Source: Bin55 sp965116055 | GTDB lineage: Bacteria > Pseudomonadota > Gammaproteobacteria > Pseudomonadales > Azotimanducaceae | Reading direction: 5' to 3' | Assembly: GCA_965116055.1 (NCBI GenBank) | Contig: OZ220466.1 | Location: forward strand, 1,736,001-1,800,000 | Length of the DNA: 64,000 bases | In this document: in pieces, positions 1 through 8,586 of the stretch | Layout: every line of letters starts with the position of its first letter | Numbering within the stretch: position 1 is the first letter of the stretch | Program-made: the position numbers and the translations under genes | Notes under the pieces: generated by a model | The model's input: only the letters and a program-made list of their open reading frames with translations | Told to the model about the DNA's origin: nothing | The model's database searches: none

Positions 1-794
1 CCACGATGTTCGTGCGGATGCTGAAATTAACCGACGAAGAGCGTACGCGCTATGACCTTTCGACGCACAAGGTGGCCATTCATGCCGCGGCGCCGTGTCC
101 TGTAGATGTCAAACGCCGCATGATTACTTGGTGGGGACCAATCATTGAAGAATACTACGCGGGCACGGAAGGCAATGGTTCGACCCGCATTGGCAGCCTT
201 GAATGGCTTGACCATCCAGGTTCTGTTGGTAAATCGTCAATGGGCACGATTCATATATGCGACGAAGAAGGCCTAGAGTTGCCACCTGGCGAAGCGGGGA
301 TCATCTATTTCGAACAAGAAGCAATGGCCTACGCGTATCACAATGCCCCTGAAAAAACCAGCGAGGCACAGCATCCGCAGCACCCAAATTGGACGACATT
401 AGGCGATGTAGGATATGTGGACGAAGAAGGTTACCTGTTTCTCACCGATCGAAAATCATTCATGATCGTATCGGGAGGCGTCAATATTTACCCTCAAGAA
501 ATCGAAAATGCGCTCATACTTCATCCAGTCGTGCATGATGTCGCCGTGTTTGGGGTACCTAACGAGGAGTTTGGCGAAGAGGTTAAAGCGGTGATTCAAG
601 TTGCTGAGGGCGTTAGCGCGACCGACACGTTGACCGATGAACTTATTGACCACGCGCGGGAAAAACTCGCCCACTATATGGTACCCCGCTCAATTGATTA
701 CATTGACGAGATGCCGCGCTTACCGACAGGGAAACTCTATAAACGTATATTGCGTGATTCGTACTGGGGCAAACACGATACGCGAATCATCTGA
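1..794 (+). CDS. AMP-dependent acyl-CoA synthetase (partial, 3' end)
   Basis: C-terminal part of an ANL-superfamily adenylating enzyme that activates a carboxylic or fatty acid to its CoA thioester using ATP. The reading frame is open to the left edge, so the N-terminal half with the P-loop is outside the window. Visible motifs are YYAGTEG (substrate/AMP loop), the GDVGYVDEEGYLFLTDR hinge motif, the GGVNIYPQEIE segment and the terminal PTGKL with the catalytic lysine. The length seen (about 262 residues) matches the second half of a roughly 520-residue enzyme. It stops 14 bases before uvrB. The substrate cannot be told from this fragment; a long-chain or aromatic-acid CoA ligase is possible. 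Confidence 0.9.
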   Translation, partial: TMFVRMLKLTDEERTRYDLSTHKVAIHAAAPCPVDVKRRMITWWGPIIEEYYAGTEGNGSTRIGSLEWLDHPGSVGKSSMGTIHICDEEGLELPPGEAGIIYFEQEAMAYAYHNAPEKTSEAQHPQHPNWTTLGDVGYVDEEGYLFLTDRKSFMIVSGGVNIYPQEIENALILHPVVHDVAVFGVPNEEFGEEVKAVIQVAEGVSATDTLTDELIDHAREKLAHYMVPRSIDYIDEMPRLPTGKLYKRILRDSYWGKHDTRII

Positions 795-808
795 CGTAGG
801 CTAAATTG

Positions 809-2842
809 ATGACATCAACCCGAAGCGAATTTTCTTTCGAACTACGTACGGATTTCAATCCAGCAGGTGATCAGCCGAACGCTATCGTCGAGCTCGCGGA
901 CGGCCTTGAGGCTGGTCTGCAGCATCAAACGTTACTCGGCGTGACCGGCTCCGGGAAGACGTTCACCATGGCAAACGTCATTCAACGTCTGCAGCGACCG
1001 ACGATTGTGATGGCGCCAAATAAAACGCTTGCCGCGCAACTGTACGGCGAGTTCAAAGAGTTCTTCCCCAATAACGCGATTGAGTATTTCGTCTCATATT
1101 ACGACTACTACCAACCGGAGGCCTACGTACCAGTCTCGGATACCTATATTGAGAAAGAAGCAACGGTCAACTCGCACATCGAACAGATGCGCCTGTCTGC
1201 CACTAAAGCGCTGTTGCAGCGTAAGGACACCGTCATCGTAGCGTCGGTTTCGGCCATTTACGGACTAGGCGATCCTACCTCGTACCACAAGATGGTCTTG
1301 CACCTGGACCGTGGGGATCGTATTGATCAGCGCGTGATTATCAAGCGTCTGGCCGAGTTGCAGTACACCCGCAATCAAGCGGTATTTGGTCGTGGTACGT
1401 ATCGCGTGCACGGCGATGTCATTGATATTTTTCCGGCCGAATCCGAGCGGGATGCGGTGCGCGTCGAATTATTCGACGATGTTATTGAAGGGATACGGAT
1501 CTTCGACCCATTGACCGGACAGATCTTCAACGACTTGGCACGCTACACGGTATTCCCGAAATCACACTACGTAACGCCGGCAGAGACTATTGAGAATGTC
1601 CTTGGCGATATTGAGCAGGAAATGTTGGAACGCCGTGACTATTTCAGGCAAGCCAATCTACTCATTGAAGCCCAGAGGATTGAGCAACGTACGCGTTTTG
1701 ATCTTGAAATGATTCGTGAACTCGGATACTGCAATGGCATAGAAAACTATTCGCGTTATCTATCGGGACGCAAGGAGGGGGAGCCGCCTCCAACGCTGTT
1801 CGAGTATCTACCCCAGGATGCCATGTTGTTCATCGACGAATCGCACGTCTCAGTGCCGCAAATCGGCGGCATGTATCGTGGCGACCGCGCGCGCAAAGAA
1901 ACACTCGTTGAACATGGTTTTCGCTTGCCGTCTGCGCTCGATAACCGACCCTTAAGGTTTGAAGAATGGGAAAACTTAGCGCCTCAAATGGTTTTCGTGT
2001 CAGCAACGCCAAGCGACTACGAAGCATTGCACTCCCTCCAAACAGTCGAGCAAGTCGTTCGTCCGACCGGGCTCGTTGATCCTCATGTTGAAGTCAGGCC
2101 AGCGATTTCACAAGTCGATGATTTACTCGAAGCCATTCATATCACGGTGGATCGTCAAGAGCGCGTGTTGGTGACGACCCTCACAAAAGCGCTAGCTGAG
2201 GATTTGACCGAGTACCTTAACGATCATGGCATTCGCGTGCGTTACCTGCACTCCGACATCAACACCGTCGAACGTATGGAAATTATTAGGGATTTACGAC
2301 TAGGTGAGTTTGACGTACTGGTCGGTATTAATTTATTACGTGAGGGTTTAGATATGCCTGAGGTGTCACTGGTCGCGATATTAGACGCAGATAAGGAAGG
2401 GTTTCTCCGGAGCGATAGATCCCTGATTCAAACGATTGGTCGGGCGGCCCGCAACGTTCGAGGCATGGCCGTGCTTTATGCAGATGTTGTAACCGGTAGC
2501 ATGCAACGCGCTATCGGCGAAACGAATCGGCGACGAGAAAAGCAGTTGCAATTCAACGAAGAGCACAACATTACGCCAATGACGGTTGAGAAAGATGTTG
2601 CTGACATCCTCGAAGTAGGGCAGAACATGAAACCAGGCGAAGCGCGCGGGCGACGAGGTGGAAACCGAGATGCTAAACGTGTGCGCCCCAAGCCAACGTC
2701 CGTGAAAGAACTTGGACGTTTACTCGAAAAGCTCGAAAAAGAAATGCTCGAACATGCAGCCCAACTTGAATTCGAGGAAGCCGCCGCTGTACGCGATGAG
2801 ATCCAAAAGCTTAAGGAGGATGCACTGGTCGAGAGTGGTTGA
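809..2842 (+). CDS. uvrB: UvrABC excinuclease subunit B
   Basis: UvrB is the DNA-damage verification helicase of nucleotide excision repair. It is loaded by UvrA and then recruits UvrC for dual incision. The protein is 677 residues (E. coli 673). It shows a Walker A (GVTGSGKT, about residues 44-51), the Tyr-rich beta-hairpin (VSYYDYYQPEAYVP, about 95-108), a FIDESH helicase box, the QTIGRAARN motif VI, and a C-terminal UVR domain (about 635-670) that contacts UvrC. A TTG lies one codon upstream, but ATG at 809 is preferred. It closely follows the acyl-CoA synthetase gene and may be co-transcribed with it, although they are functionally unrelated. Confidence 0.98.
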   Translation: MTSTRSEFSFELRTDFNPAGDQPNAIVELADGLEAGLQHQTLLGVTGSGKTFTMANVIQRLQRPTIVMAPNKTLAAQLYGEFKEFFPNNAIEYFVSYYDYYQPEAYVPVSDTYIEKEATVNSHIEQMRLSATKALLQRKDTVIVASVSAIYGLGDPTSYHKMVLHLDRGDRIDQRVIIKRLAELQYTRNQAVFGRGTYRVHGDVIDIFPAESERDAVRVELFDDVIEGIRIFDPLTGQIFNDLARYTVFPKSHYVTPAETIENVLGDIEQEMLERRDYFRQANLLIEAQRIEQRTRFDLEMIRELGYCNGIENYSRYLSGRKEGEPPPTLFEYLPQDAMLFIDESHVSVPQIGGMYRGDRARKETLVEHGFRLPSALDNRPLRFEEWENLAPQMVFVSATPSDYEALHSLQTVEQVVRPTGLVDPHVEVRPAISQVDDLLEAIHITVDRQERVLVTTLTKALAEDLTEYLNDHGIRVRYLHSDINTVERMEIIRDLRLGEFDVLVGINLLREGLDMPEVSLVAILDADKEGFLRSDRSLIQTIGRAARNVRGMAVLYADVVTGSMQRAIGETNRRREKQLQFNEEHNITPMTVEKDVADILEVGQNMKPGEARGRRGGNRDAKRVRPKPTSVKELGRLLEKLEKEMLEHAAQLEFEEAAAVRDEIQKLKEDALVESG

Positions 2843-2844
2843 TT

Positions 2845-2919
2845 TGGTGGGCGTACCAAGGATCGAACTAGGGACCTCTACGATGTCAACGTAGTGCTCT
2901 ACCGCTGAGCTATACGCCC
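2845..2919 (-). tRNA. tRNA-Val(GAC)
   Basis: A complete cloverleaf is read on the minus strand: a 7-bp acceptor GGGCGTA/TACGCCC, D arm GCTC...GAGC, anticodon stem CTACG/CGTAG with loop TTGACAT (anticodon GAC, valine), T loop TTCGATC, and an encoded CCA tail (2845-2847). Total length is 75 nt. The T stem has one T-T opposition at its middle pair (CCTAG against CTTGG). The 3' end lies 2 bases from the uvrB stop, so the transcript runs antisense into uvrB. Confidence 0.95.
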
Positions 2920-2927
2920 ACAACTTA

Positions 2928-2956
2928 ATTATCAACTAGAACTCAACGGCAGTAAA
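2928..2956 (-). promoter_or_regulatory. candidate sigma70 promoter for tRNA-Val(GAC)
   Basis: On the minus strand a TTTACT -35 box (2951-2956) and a GATAAT -10 box (2928-2933) are separated by exactly 17 bases. The -10 box lies 8 bases upstream of the mature tRNA 5' end. This is read from sequence only. Confidence 0.55.
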
Positions 2957-2995
2957 ACAGACGATGTATCTCAGTGCTCACTCTAATCATTTTTA

Positions 2996-3025
2996 TTGAT
3001 GTTATGTGGTGATTTCCAGTAAAAT
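2996..3025 (+). promoter_or_regulatory. candidate promoter of the infC operon
   Basis: TTGATG (2996-3001) and TAAAAT (3020-3025) are spaced by 18 bases and lie about 90 bases upstream of infC. It fits a sigma70 promoter and gives a leader of roughly 85 nt ending in a GAGGAG Shine-Dalgarno-like sequence near 3089-3095. Confidence 0.45.
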
Positions 3026-3116
3026 TTCCTACGAGGAAAGGAAGACCGATGTTTTTGCACCGGAAAACTTCCGCCATCGTGTTATCTCCGAGGAGTCTAG
3101 CTGATTAACAAAAGAT

Positions 3117-3680
3117 TTGAGGTTTGCGCCTAGCGTGGCGGCAAGTTTGTCACGAGCGCCACGCGCGTTACTAAATGAAGACATCAAGGCATTACAAGTG
3201 CGATTGGTTGGGTCTGATGGCAAACAGGTGGGCATTGTTCCCCGCAGTAAAGCGCTAGCTGAGGCTCGTCGAGAAGGACTTGATTTGGTGCTGATAGCGC
3301 CTGACTCGCATCCTCCTGTTTGCAAGATTCTTGACTACGGCAAGCATGTCTTCGACCAGAAGAAAAACAAGGCTGCACAACGCAAAAAACAAAAGCGCAC
3401 TCAAATCAAGGAGCAGAAGTTTCGCCCCAACACAGATACCGGTGATTACAACATCAAACTCGGTAGATTAATGCACTTTCTTGACGAAGGTGATAAAGTC
3501 AAAGTGAGTTTAAGGTTTCGTGGACGCGAAATGACCCATCCAGAGATCGGTATGGCATTAATGCAACGAGTAACTGATGACCTTAACGACTGGGCAAATG
3601 TTGAGTATCCGCCAAAGATGGAAGGACAGCAAATCACCATGATTCTCGCACCCAAAAAGCGTCAGAAAGGCGCCGCCTAG
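3117..3680 (+). CDS. infC: translation initiation factor IF-3
   Basis: IF-3 binds the 30S subunit, prevents premature joining of 50S and proofreads start-codon/initiator-tRNA pairing. The body of the protein is canonical: an N-terminal domain from LLNEDIKALQVRLVG, the linker PPVCKILDYGKHVFDQKK, then the lysine-rich hinge and a C-terminal domain with FRPNTDTGDYNIKL, LRFRGREM and a final ILAPKKRQ. The start is unclear. The frame has a stop at 3102 and no ATG. The first possible start is TTG at 3117, with GTG at 3135 an alternative. An ATT at 3104, well placed after GAGGAG, is in another frame and soon meets a stop. infC genes are known for rare start codons that allow autoregulation. First gene of infC-rpmI-rplT-pheST-ihfA. 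Confidence 0.95.
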   Translation: MRFAPSVAASLSRAPRALLNEDIKALQVRLVGSDGKQVGIVPRSKALAEARREGLDLVLIAPDSHPPVCKILDYGKHVFDQKKNKAAQRKKQKRTQIKEQKFRPNTDTGDYNIKLGRLMHFLDEGDKVKVSLRFRGREMTHPEIGMALMQRVTDDLNDWANVEYPPKMEGQQITMILAPKKRQKGAA

Positions 3681-3714
3681 TCAACAAAGCCTATTTTCAT
3701 CACTGTAGACACCG

Positions 3715-3912
3715 ATGCCAAAACTGAAAACGCACAAAGGCGCGTCGAAACGATTTAAGCGTACCAGCACGGGATTCAAACATCATCGCATGGGCAAAAA
3801 TCACATGAACATGAAAAAGTCAAATCGTCGTCGTCGAGCGCTGCAAGGATTCAAGGATGTCGCAGCAGCCGATAGGCCTAAACTTGAAAAATTACTGCCA
3901 GTGGAATCCTAA
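3715..3912 (+). CDS. rpmI: 50S ribosomal protein L35
   Basis: Small basic protein of the large ribosomal subunit, 65 residues, the usual family length. It begins MPKLKTHKGASKRFK and contains KKSNRRRRALQG, typical of L35, which is rich in Lys and Arg for contact with 23S rRNA. It lies 34 bases after infC and 3 bases before rplT, the conserved order in bacteria. In E. coli the infC-rpmI-rplT unit is repressed by L20 binding to the rpmI leader; the short infC-rpmI gap would have to hold any such site here, and none is obvious by eye. Confidence 0.98.
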   Translation: MPKLKTHKGASKRFKRTSTGFKHHRMGKNHMNMKKSNRRRRALQGFKDVAAADRPKLEKLLPVES

Positions 3913-3915
3913 GTT

Positions 3916-4275
3916 ATGGCTCGAGTAAATAAAAGTGTGGCTTCTCGCGCACGCCGGAAAAAAGTACTGAAGCAAGCGAAGGGTTATTACGGCGCGCGGA
4001 GTCGAACATTTAAGGTAGCCAAACAAGCAGTCATTAAGGCGGGTCAATACGCGTATCGCGACCGTCGACAAAAGAAACGGCAATTCCGCGCGCTATGGAT
4101 AGTGCGGATCAACGCGGCTACGCGTCAACACAACATGTCCTACAGTCAGTTTATGCACGGTTTAAAAGCGGCATCAATTCAACTGAATCGAAAAGTTCTA
4201 GCCCACTTGGCGGTCCACGAGTCAGTGACCTTTGCCGCGGTCGTCGAACGCGCTAAAGCAGCTATAACGACCTAA
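3916..4275 (+). CDS. rplT: 50S ribosomal protein L20
   Basis: Early-assembly protein of the 50S subunit and, in enterobacteria, the translational repressor of its own operon. It is 119 residues, against 118 in E. coli. It starts MARVNKSVASRARRKKVLKQAKGYYGARSRTF, the long basic N-terminal helix that threads through 23S rRNA, followed by the globular domain with LWIVRINAA and YSQFMHGL. It starts 3 bases after the rpmI stop, so the two are translationally coupled or nearly so. Confidence 0.98.
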   Translation: MARVNKSVASRARRKKVLKQAKGYYGARSRTFKVAKQAVIKAGQYAYRDRRQKKRQFRALWIVRINAATRQHNMSYSQFMHGLKAASIQLNRKVLAHLAVHESVTFAAVVERAKAAITT

Positions 4276-4282
4276 CCTCGCT

Positions 4283-4306
4283 GCAACGCAGGCCGTCTTG
4301 CGTTGC
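4283..4306 (+). other. hairpin between rplT and pheS
   Basis: A perfect 8-bp stem, GCAACGCA (4283-4290) and TGCGTTGC (4299-4306), with an 8-base loop. No clear T tract follows, so it is not a standard terminator. It may be a processing site, or a weak attenuator separating the ribosomal-protein genes from pheST; no Phe-rich leader peptide is evident nearby. Confidence 0.4.
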
Positions 4307-4344
4307 TTCCATTCCAGCATTCCAATTTGTCTCTAGGGTAGGCT

Positions 4345-5328
4345 GTGGTGACCATTGATCTTGATGCATTGCAAATTGAAGCGTCGCAACTTGTTGCAGA
4401 TGCCGATTCAACCCAAGCGCTAGAGGATTTACGTGTTTCGCTTCTAGGACGTAACGGCCAGATTACCGCACAACTGAGGTCGATCAAGGCATTACCAAAG
4501 TCAGAGCGGCCGGCTGCAGGGGCGAAACTCAATGTTATCAAGCGAACTGTCGAGGAGGCATTGAAGGCGCGGGTTGAGACATTACTGCAATCTATTCGCT
4601 CTAGCAATCTAACCGAAACGATCGATATCACTCTGCCCGGCCGACAACGCCATCCGGGCGGCCATCATCCGGTCAATCGAACCATCGCTCACATCGAATC
4701 GATTTTCGTTGCAGCTGGGTATCGAATTGCCGTTGGACCGGAGATCGAAAGCGACTATTTCAATTTTGAAGCGCTCAATATCCCAGCAGACCATCCCGCG
4801 CGAGCAATGCATGACACGTTCTACTTAAAGGATGACACGCTTTTGCGTACCCATACATCTCCGGTGCAAGTTCGCGTCATGCAGTCGATGTCGCCGCCGA
4901 TTCGAATCATTTGTCCTGGTCGCGTATACCGCAAAGATCTCGACCGCACGCACACACCTATGTTTCATCAAGTGGAAGGACTAGTGGTTGACCGGGGGAT
5001 TTCCTTTGCGGACCTTAAAGGCACCGTTCTTGGATTCTTAAACGAATATTTCGAGCGTAAAGTCGAAGTTAGGTTTCGTCCTTCCTATTTTCCGTTTACT
5101 GAACCTTCGGCAGAGGTCGACATCAAAGGTGCCAAAGGTTGGACTGAAATCATGGGTTGCGGCATGGTGCATCCGAATGTGCTGCGGGGCTGTGGCATTG
5201 ATACGGAGATCTTTACCGGATTCGCGTTTGGCTTCGGCGCAGACCGTATGACGATGTTGAAATACGGGATTGACGATTTGCGCGTGTTGTTCGAAAACGA
5301 TATTCGCTTTTTACAGCAACTCGCGTAA
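4345..5328 (+). CDS. pheS: phenylalanyl-tRNA synthetase alpha subunit
   Basis: Catalytic subunit of the (alpha-beta)2 enzyme that charges tRNA-Phe. It is 327 residues, exactly the E. coli length. An N-terminal coiled-coil domain (about 1-90) binds tRNA. The class II core has the GRQRHPGGHHP entry, motif 2 (CPGRVYRKDLDRTHTPMFHQ) and motif 3 (GFAFGFGADRMTMLKYG). The start is GTG, either 4345 or the adjacent GTG at 4348, after an AGGGTAGG ribosome binding sequence. pheT follows 7 bases downstream. Confidence 0.98.
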   Translation: MVTIDLDALQIEASQLVADADSTQALEDLRVSLLGRNGQITAQLRSIKALPKSERPAAGAKLNVIKRTVEEALKARVETLLQSIRSSNLTETIDITLPGRQRHPGGHHPVNRTIAHIESIFVAAGYRIAVGPEIESDYFNFEALNIPADHPARAMHDTFYLKDDTLLRTHTSPVQVRVMQSMSPPIRIICPGRVYRKDLDRTHTPMFHQVEGLVVDRGISFADLKGTVLGFLNEYFERKVEVRFRPSYFPFTEPSAEVDIKGAKGWTEIMGCGMVHPNVLRGCGIDTEIFTGFAFGFGADRMTMLKYGIDDLRVLFENDIRFLQQLA

Positions 5329-5335
5329 TTTTGGC

Positions 5336-7708
5336 ATGAAAATCAGCGAAAAGTGGCTACGGAGCTGGGTTGATCCTTCGATCAATACGAACGAGCTGTG
5401 TGAACAGTTAACCAACTTAGGGCTTGAAGTCGACAGCTATGCGCCGACCTACGAACATCTTACAGGTGTTGTCGTAGCAGAAATTGAAGTAGTGACGCCT
5501 TTAGACGGCTCAGCTGGGAATACCCTGACACAGTGCACGGTCAATACAGGATCTCGTCAAGTCAAGGTGGTATGCGGTGCCCCGAATGTACGGGTCGGTA
5601 TGAAGACGGCCTACGCAGAGGTTGGGGCTAGCCTGAATGAACAGAATCACATCCAAAACACCCGGATTCACGGGGTCGAATCCGAAGGGATGCTGTGTAG
5701 CGGTTCAGAATTAGGAATCAATTGTGACGCTGGCGGCATTCTGGATCTTGCTGCCACAAGCGAGCTTGGTGCTGACATCAAACACGCTTTGAACTTGAAT
5801 GACCATACGATTGACATTGATCTTACACCGAATCGCGGCGATTGTCTGTCGCTACGCGGTATCGCTCGCGAGATTGGTGTCATCAATCGTCTAACGGTTC
5901 TCGAACCCAAGCTTGCTCCGGTTAGCGCTCGTACTGAACAAGCGTTATCGATTGAGCTAGAGAATCCCGTGGCGTGTCCGCGTTATCTCGGTCGGGTGAT
6001 CACAAATGTTGACTCATCTGCAGCCACGCCAGATTGGATGGTACAACGCATTACTGGATGCGGTTTACGCCCTATCAATCCTATTGTCGACGTCACGAAT
6101 TACGTGATGCTTGAACTTGGGCAGCCGCTGCACGCATTTGATTTATCGAATGTCCGTAAGGGTATTGTCGTCCGTAATTCGAGGGCAGGGGAGCAGCTGA
6201 AGTTACTTGACGGCGCAGAAATTGAATTTGAGCCAGATACGTTGTTGATCACTGACGGCGAAGTTCCGTTAGCGATTGCAGGCGTCATTGGTGGCGAACA
6301 CAGTGGAATTCAACCGGGCACGACAGATGTTTTCCTGGAGTGTGCTTACTTCGCGCCAAGCGCAATCCTCGGTACCCCACGCATCTACGGTCTTCAAACA
6401 GACGCATCGTTGCGTTACGAGCGCGGTGTGGATCCATGTTTGCAACATGAAGCGATTGAGCGAGCGAGTCAGCTCCTTTGCGAAATCGTTGGAGGCGACC
6501 CTGGTCCTATCTCAATAGCTGAATCGGTAGGGAATTTACCAGCGAAGCGCAGCATTGGTTTACGCCAATCCCGTCTTACGGCGTTGATTGGTGAATCAAT
6601 TGGCTCGGATGAAGTCGAAGATATCTTCGCCAGACTAGGCCTTACTGTTTCAGTGACACCCCATGGTTGGACCGTTGAGGTGCCTTCCTATCGATTCGAT
6701 TTGGCTATTGAAGAGGACCTCGTTGAGGAAGTGTGTCGCGTGTACGGTTACAACCGCGTCAAGGCCTCTCACCCACTTGCTTCATTGCCGTTCGTCAGTC
6801 CGCTCGCCAGAACTTCGGAATCAATGTCGCAGCGTAACCGAGTGGTAGAACGCGGTTACTACGAAGTCATCAACTACAGTTTTATTGATCGAGAAGTAAA
6901 TGATCGTTTCATACCGGAATTCGCGGCGCTTCTTCTCAAAAATCCCATCGCATCTCAGTATGAGTCGATGCGAAAGTCATTGCTTCCTGGTCTTGTAGTC
7001 AGTGCTCGCGCCAATTTAGCTCGGCAACAAGAGACTGTTCGTCTGTTCGAATATGGTAAGTGCTTTTGGGTAGACCGAAACAAGACGGTGCAGAGGGATC
7101 GTCTAAGTGGCATAGTCATGGGTTTAAGCAACCCTGAAAGCTGGGCTCATGATCGAAAAGAAATCGATTTCTTCGATATAAAAGGCGATCTTGAGCACTT
7201 GTTAGCTTTGCTTGGAACCGATGTTCGTTTTGAACGCTCTAAGCGAGCTTACCTGCATCCTGGCGAAGCCGCGCGGATTCTCACCGCTGATGATGAAATT
7301 GGTCATTTCGGCAAACTTCACCCCGAATTGTCTCTCGATTTCGATTTGCCAGACCGAACATTCGTGTTTGAACTCAATGCAGATCCGTTTAAACAAAGCC
7401 ATCATCGAATAGCCGAAGTCGTCGCACCGTTTCCCTATGTTCGGCGTGACCTCGCATTGCTGCTTGCAAATGAGGTATCAGTACAAGATCTTTGCGTGAC
7501 TATTCGCGATGAGTTAAAGGACTTGTTAGTCGAGCTCACTGTTTTTGATGTTTATGAAGGCGATAGTCTAGCGAAAGGCCAGAAGAGCGTAACTGTCGGC
7601 TTGCTATTGCAAAATAAGCATGCAACACTGACCGACATGGTGGTAAACGATCGTATTGGCCAAACGTTGATACGTTTAAGCGAAAAGCTACGCGTAAATC
7701 AGCGTTGA
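5336..7708 (+). CDS. pheT: phenylalanyl-tRNA synthetase beta subunit
   Basis: The large subunit of PheRS carries the tRNA-binding and editing (B3/B4) domains. From ATG 5336 it is 790 residues (E. coli 795). It begins MKISEKWLRSWVDPS. An OB-fold tRNA-binding domain with VVCGAPNVR follows at about 40-150, then the B3/B4 region with NPRYLGR-like and DVTNYVMLELGQPLHAFD segments, B5 with the GIPE-like region, a catalytic-like domain, and a C-terminal ferredoxin-fold anticodon-binding domain (PYVRRDLALL..., about 700-790). The frame is open further upstream within pheS, but ATG 5336 matches the conserved start. Confidence 0.97.
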   Translation: MKISEKWLRSWVDPSINTNELCEQLTNLGLEVDSYAPTYEHLTGVVVAEIEVVTPLDGSAGNTLTQCTVNTGSRQVKVVCGAPNVRVGMKTAYAEVGASLNEQNHIQNTRIHGVESEGMLCSGSELGINCDAGGILDLAATSELGADIKHALNLNDHTIDIDLTPNRGDCLSLRGIAREIGVINRLTVLEPKLAPVSARTEQALSIELENPVACPRYLGRVITNVDSSAATPDWMVQRITGCGLRPINPIVDVTNYVMLELGQPLHAFDLSNVRKGIVVRNSRAGEQLKLLDGAEIEFEPDTLLITDGEVPLAIAGVIGGEHSGIQPGTTDVFLECAYFAPSAILGTPRIYGLQTDASLRYERGVDPCLQHEAIERASQLLCEIVGGDPGPISIAESVGNLPAKRSIGLRQSRLTALIGESIGSDEVEDIFARLGLTVSVTPHGWTVEVPSYRFDLAIEEDLVEEVCRVYGYNRVKASHPLASLPFVSPLARTSESMSQRNRVVERGYYEVINYSFIDREVNDRFIPEFAALLLKNPIASQYESMRKSLLPGLVVSARANLARQQETVRLFEYGKCFWVDRNKTVQRDRLSGIVMGLSNPESWAHDRKEIDFFDIKGDLEHLLALLGTDVRFERSKRAYLHPGEAARILTADDEIGHFGKLHPELSLDFDLPDRTFVFELNADPFKQSHHRIAEVVAPFPYVRRDLALLLANEVSVQDLCVTIRDELKDLLVELTVFDVYEGDSLAKGQKSVTVGLLLQNKHATLTDMVVNDRIGQTLIRLSEKLRVNQR

Positions 7709-7762
7709 CAATCTATCTAGTTACGCTAAAATGCAAGTATTTCAATGGTTTGAAGCCACATT

Positions 7763-8167
7763 ATGGCAGGCGCGAATGCAGAGGATGAATTTCCATCCTT
7801 CACTGAAGAAAACGCTGTAGCTGATCAAGCGCGCACACGAAGAAATTCCAACCCGTCAAGCGGCAAGGTGACCCGAACAAAGCTTGCGCACGTCATCAGT
7901 GAACGCATTGGGTTGAGTCACAGTCTATGCGACGATGTCGTTTTTATGTTCTTTGATACCATTAAACACGCATTGATTGCTGGTGAAACTGTCAAGATCA
8001 AAAATTTTGCGACATTTTCGCTGCGCGATAAAAACGCACGCCCGGGTCGAAATCCAAAAACTGGAGAAGAGGTTGAGGTTTCGGCCCGGCGTGTCGTTAG
8101 ATTTCGCCCTAGTCGTCGGTTACGCAACCTTGTAGGCGATCGTGCCCGAGAAATCCATAATAAGTAA
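7763..8167 (+). CDS. ihfA: integration host factor alpha subunit, N-terminally extended
   Basis: HU/IHF-family DNA-bending protein. From TRTKLAHVISERIGLS onward it aligns along its whole length with IhfA, including FATFSLRDKNARPGRNPKTGE with the conserved beta-arm proline and RRVVRFRP. Position after pheT and before a MerR gene is the classical ihfA context. From ATG 7763 it is 134 residues, about 35 longer than E. coli IhfA; the extension is acidic/polar, low in complexity and not part of the fold. A GTG at 7868 would give a normal 99-100-residue protein. Neither start has a strong Shine-Dalgarno sequence, so the extension is possible but unproven. Confidence 0.93.
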   Translation: MAGANAEDEFPSFTEENAVADQARTRRNSNPSSGKVTRTKLAHVISERIGLSHSLCDDVVFMFFDTIKHALIAGETVKIKNFATFSLRDKNARPGRNPKTGEEVEVSARRVVRFRPSRRLRNLVGDRAREIHNK

Positions 8168-8537
8168 CGTTTCTACTGAAAAGCTCTATTACCAAATAAG
8201 CGAAATCTCTCAGCTTACTGGTATCAACGAATCAACGCTTCGGAATTGGGAAGATCAATACGAAGAATTGCGCAACGTTCGTCGTATCAACAATCGTCGA
8301 CACTATACAACCTCGGATATTGAGACTATCAAGCAAATAAAGCAAAGTCGGTTAGCTAAATCGATAAAGCCACAACCGCATATTGATACCTCAAAGCTCG
8401 AACCATCTATTCCAGAATCTACAGAAACCAGTACAACTGAAATAGAATGTCGGCAAGCGATTAATGTTCATCAGATCATGGAAGATCTTCTTCAAGTTCG
8501 AGACGAACTCCGACGTATTTCACAGCAATTGACATAA
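8142..8537 (+). CDS. MerR-family transcriptional regulator
   Basis: 131-residue protein with an N-terminal winged-helix MerR domain (YYQISEISQLTGINESTLRNWEDQY, about 16-40), then the wing (RRINNRRHYTTSDIETIKQIK) and a C-terminal region ending in a short coiled coil (MEDLLQVRDELRRISQQL). It overlaps the 3' end of ihfA by 26 bases and starts at GTG 8142. A small MerR gene after ihfA is conserved in Gammaproteobacteria, though its target is largely unknown. No cysteine cluster for metal sensing is visible. The linker is rich in Thr, Ser and Pro. Confidence 0.85.
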   Translation: MPEKSIISNVSTEKLYYQISEISQLTGINESTLRNWEDQYEELRNVRRINNRRHYTTSDIETIKQIKQSRLAKSIKPQPHIDTSKLEPSIPESTETSTTEIECRQAINVHQIMEDLLQVRDELRRISQQLT

Positions 8538-8586
8538 CATCAATCACTTCGTTTTTACAACATTCTCATCTGGACATAGTTCTAGA

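Noticed and set aside
2476..2859. 127-codon minus-strand frame antisense to the 3' end of uvrB
   Set aside because: It lies wholly over a conserved gene, has low-complexity Ser/Arg-rich sequence, and shows no family resemblance.
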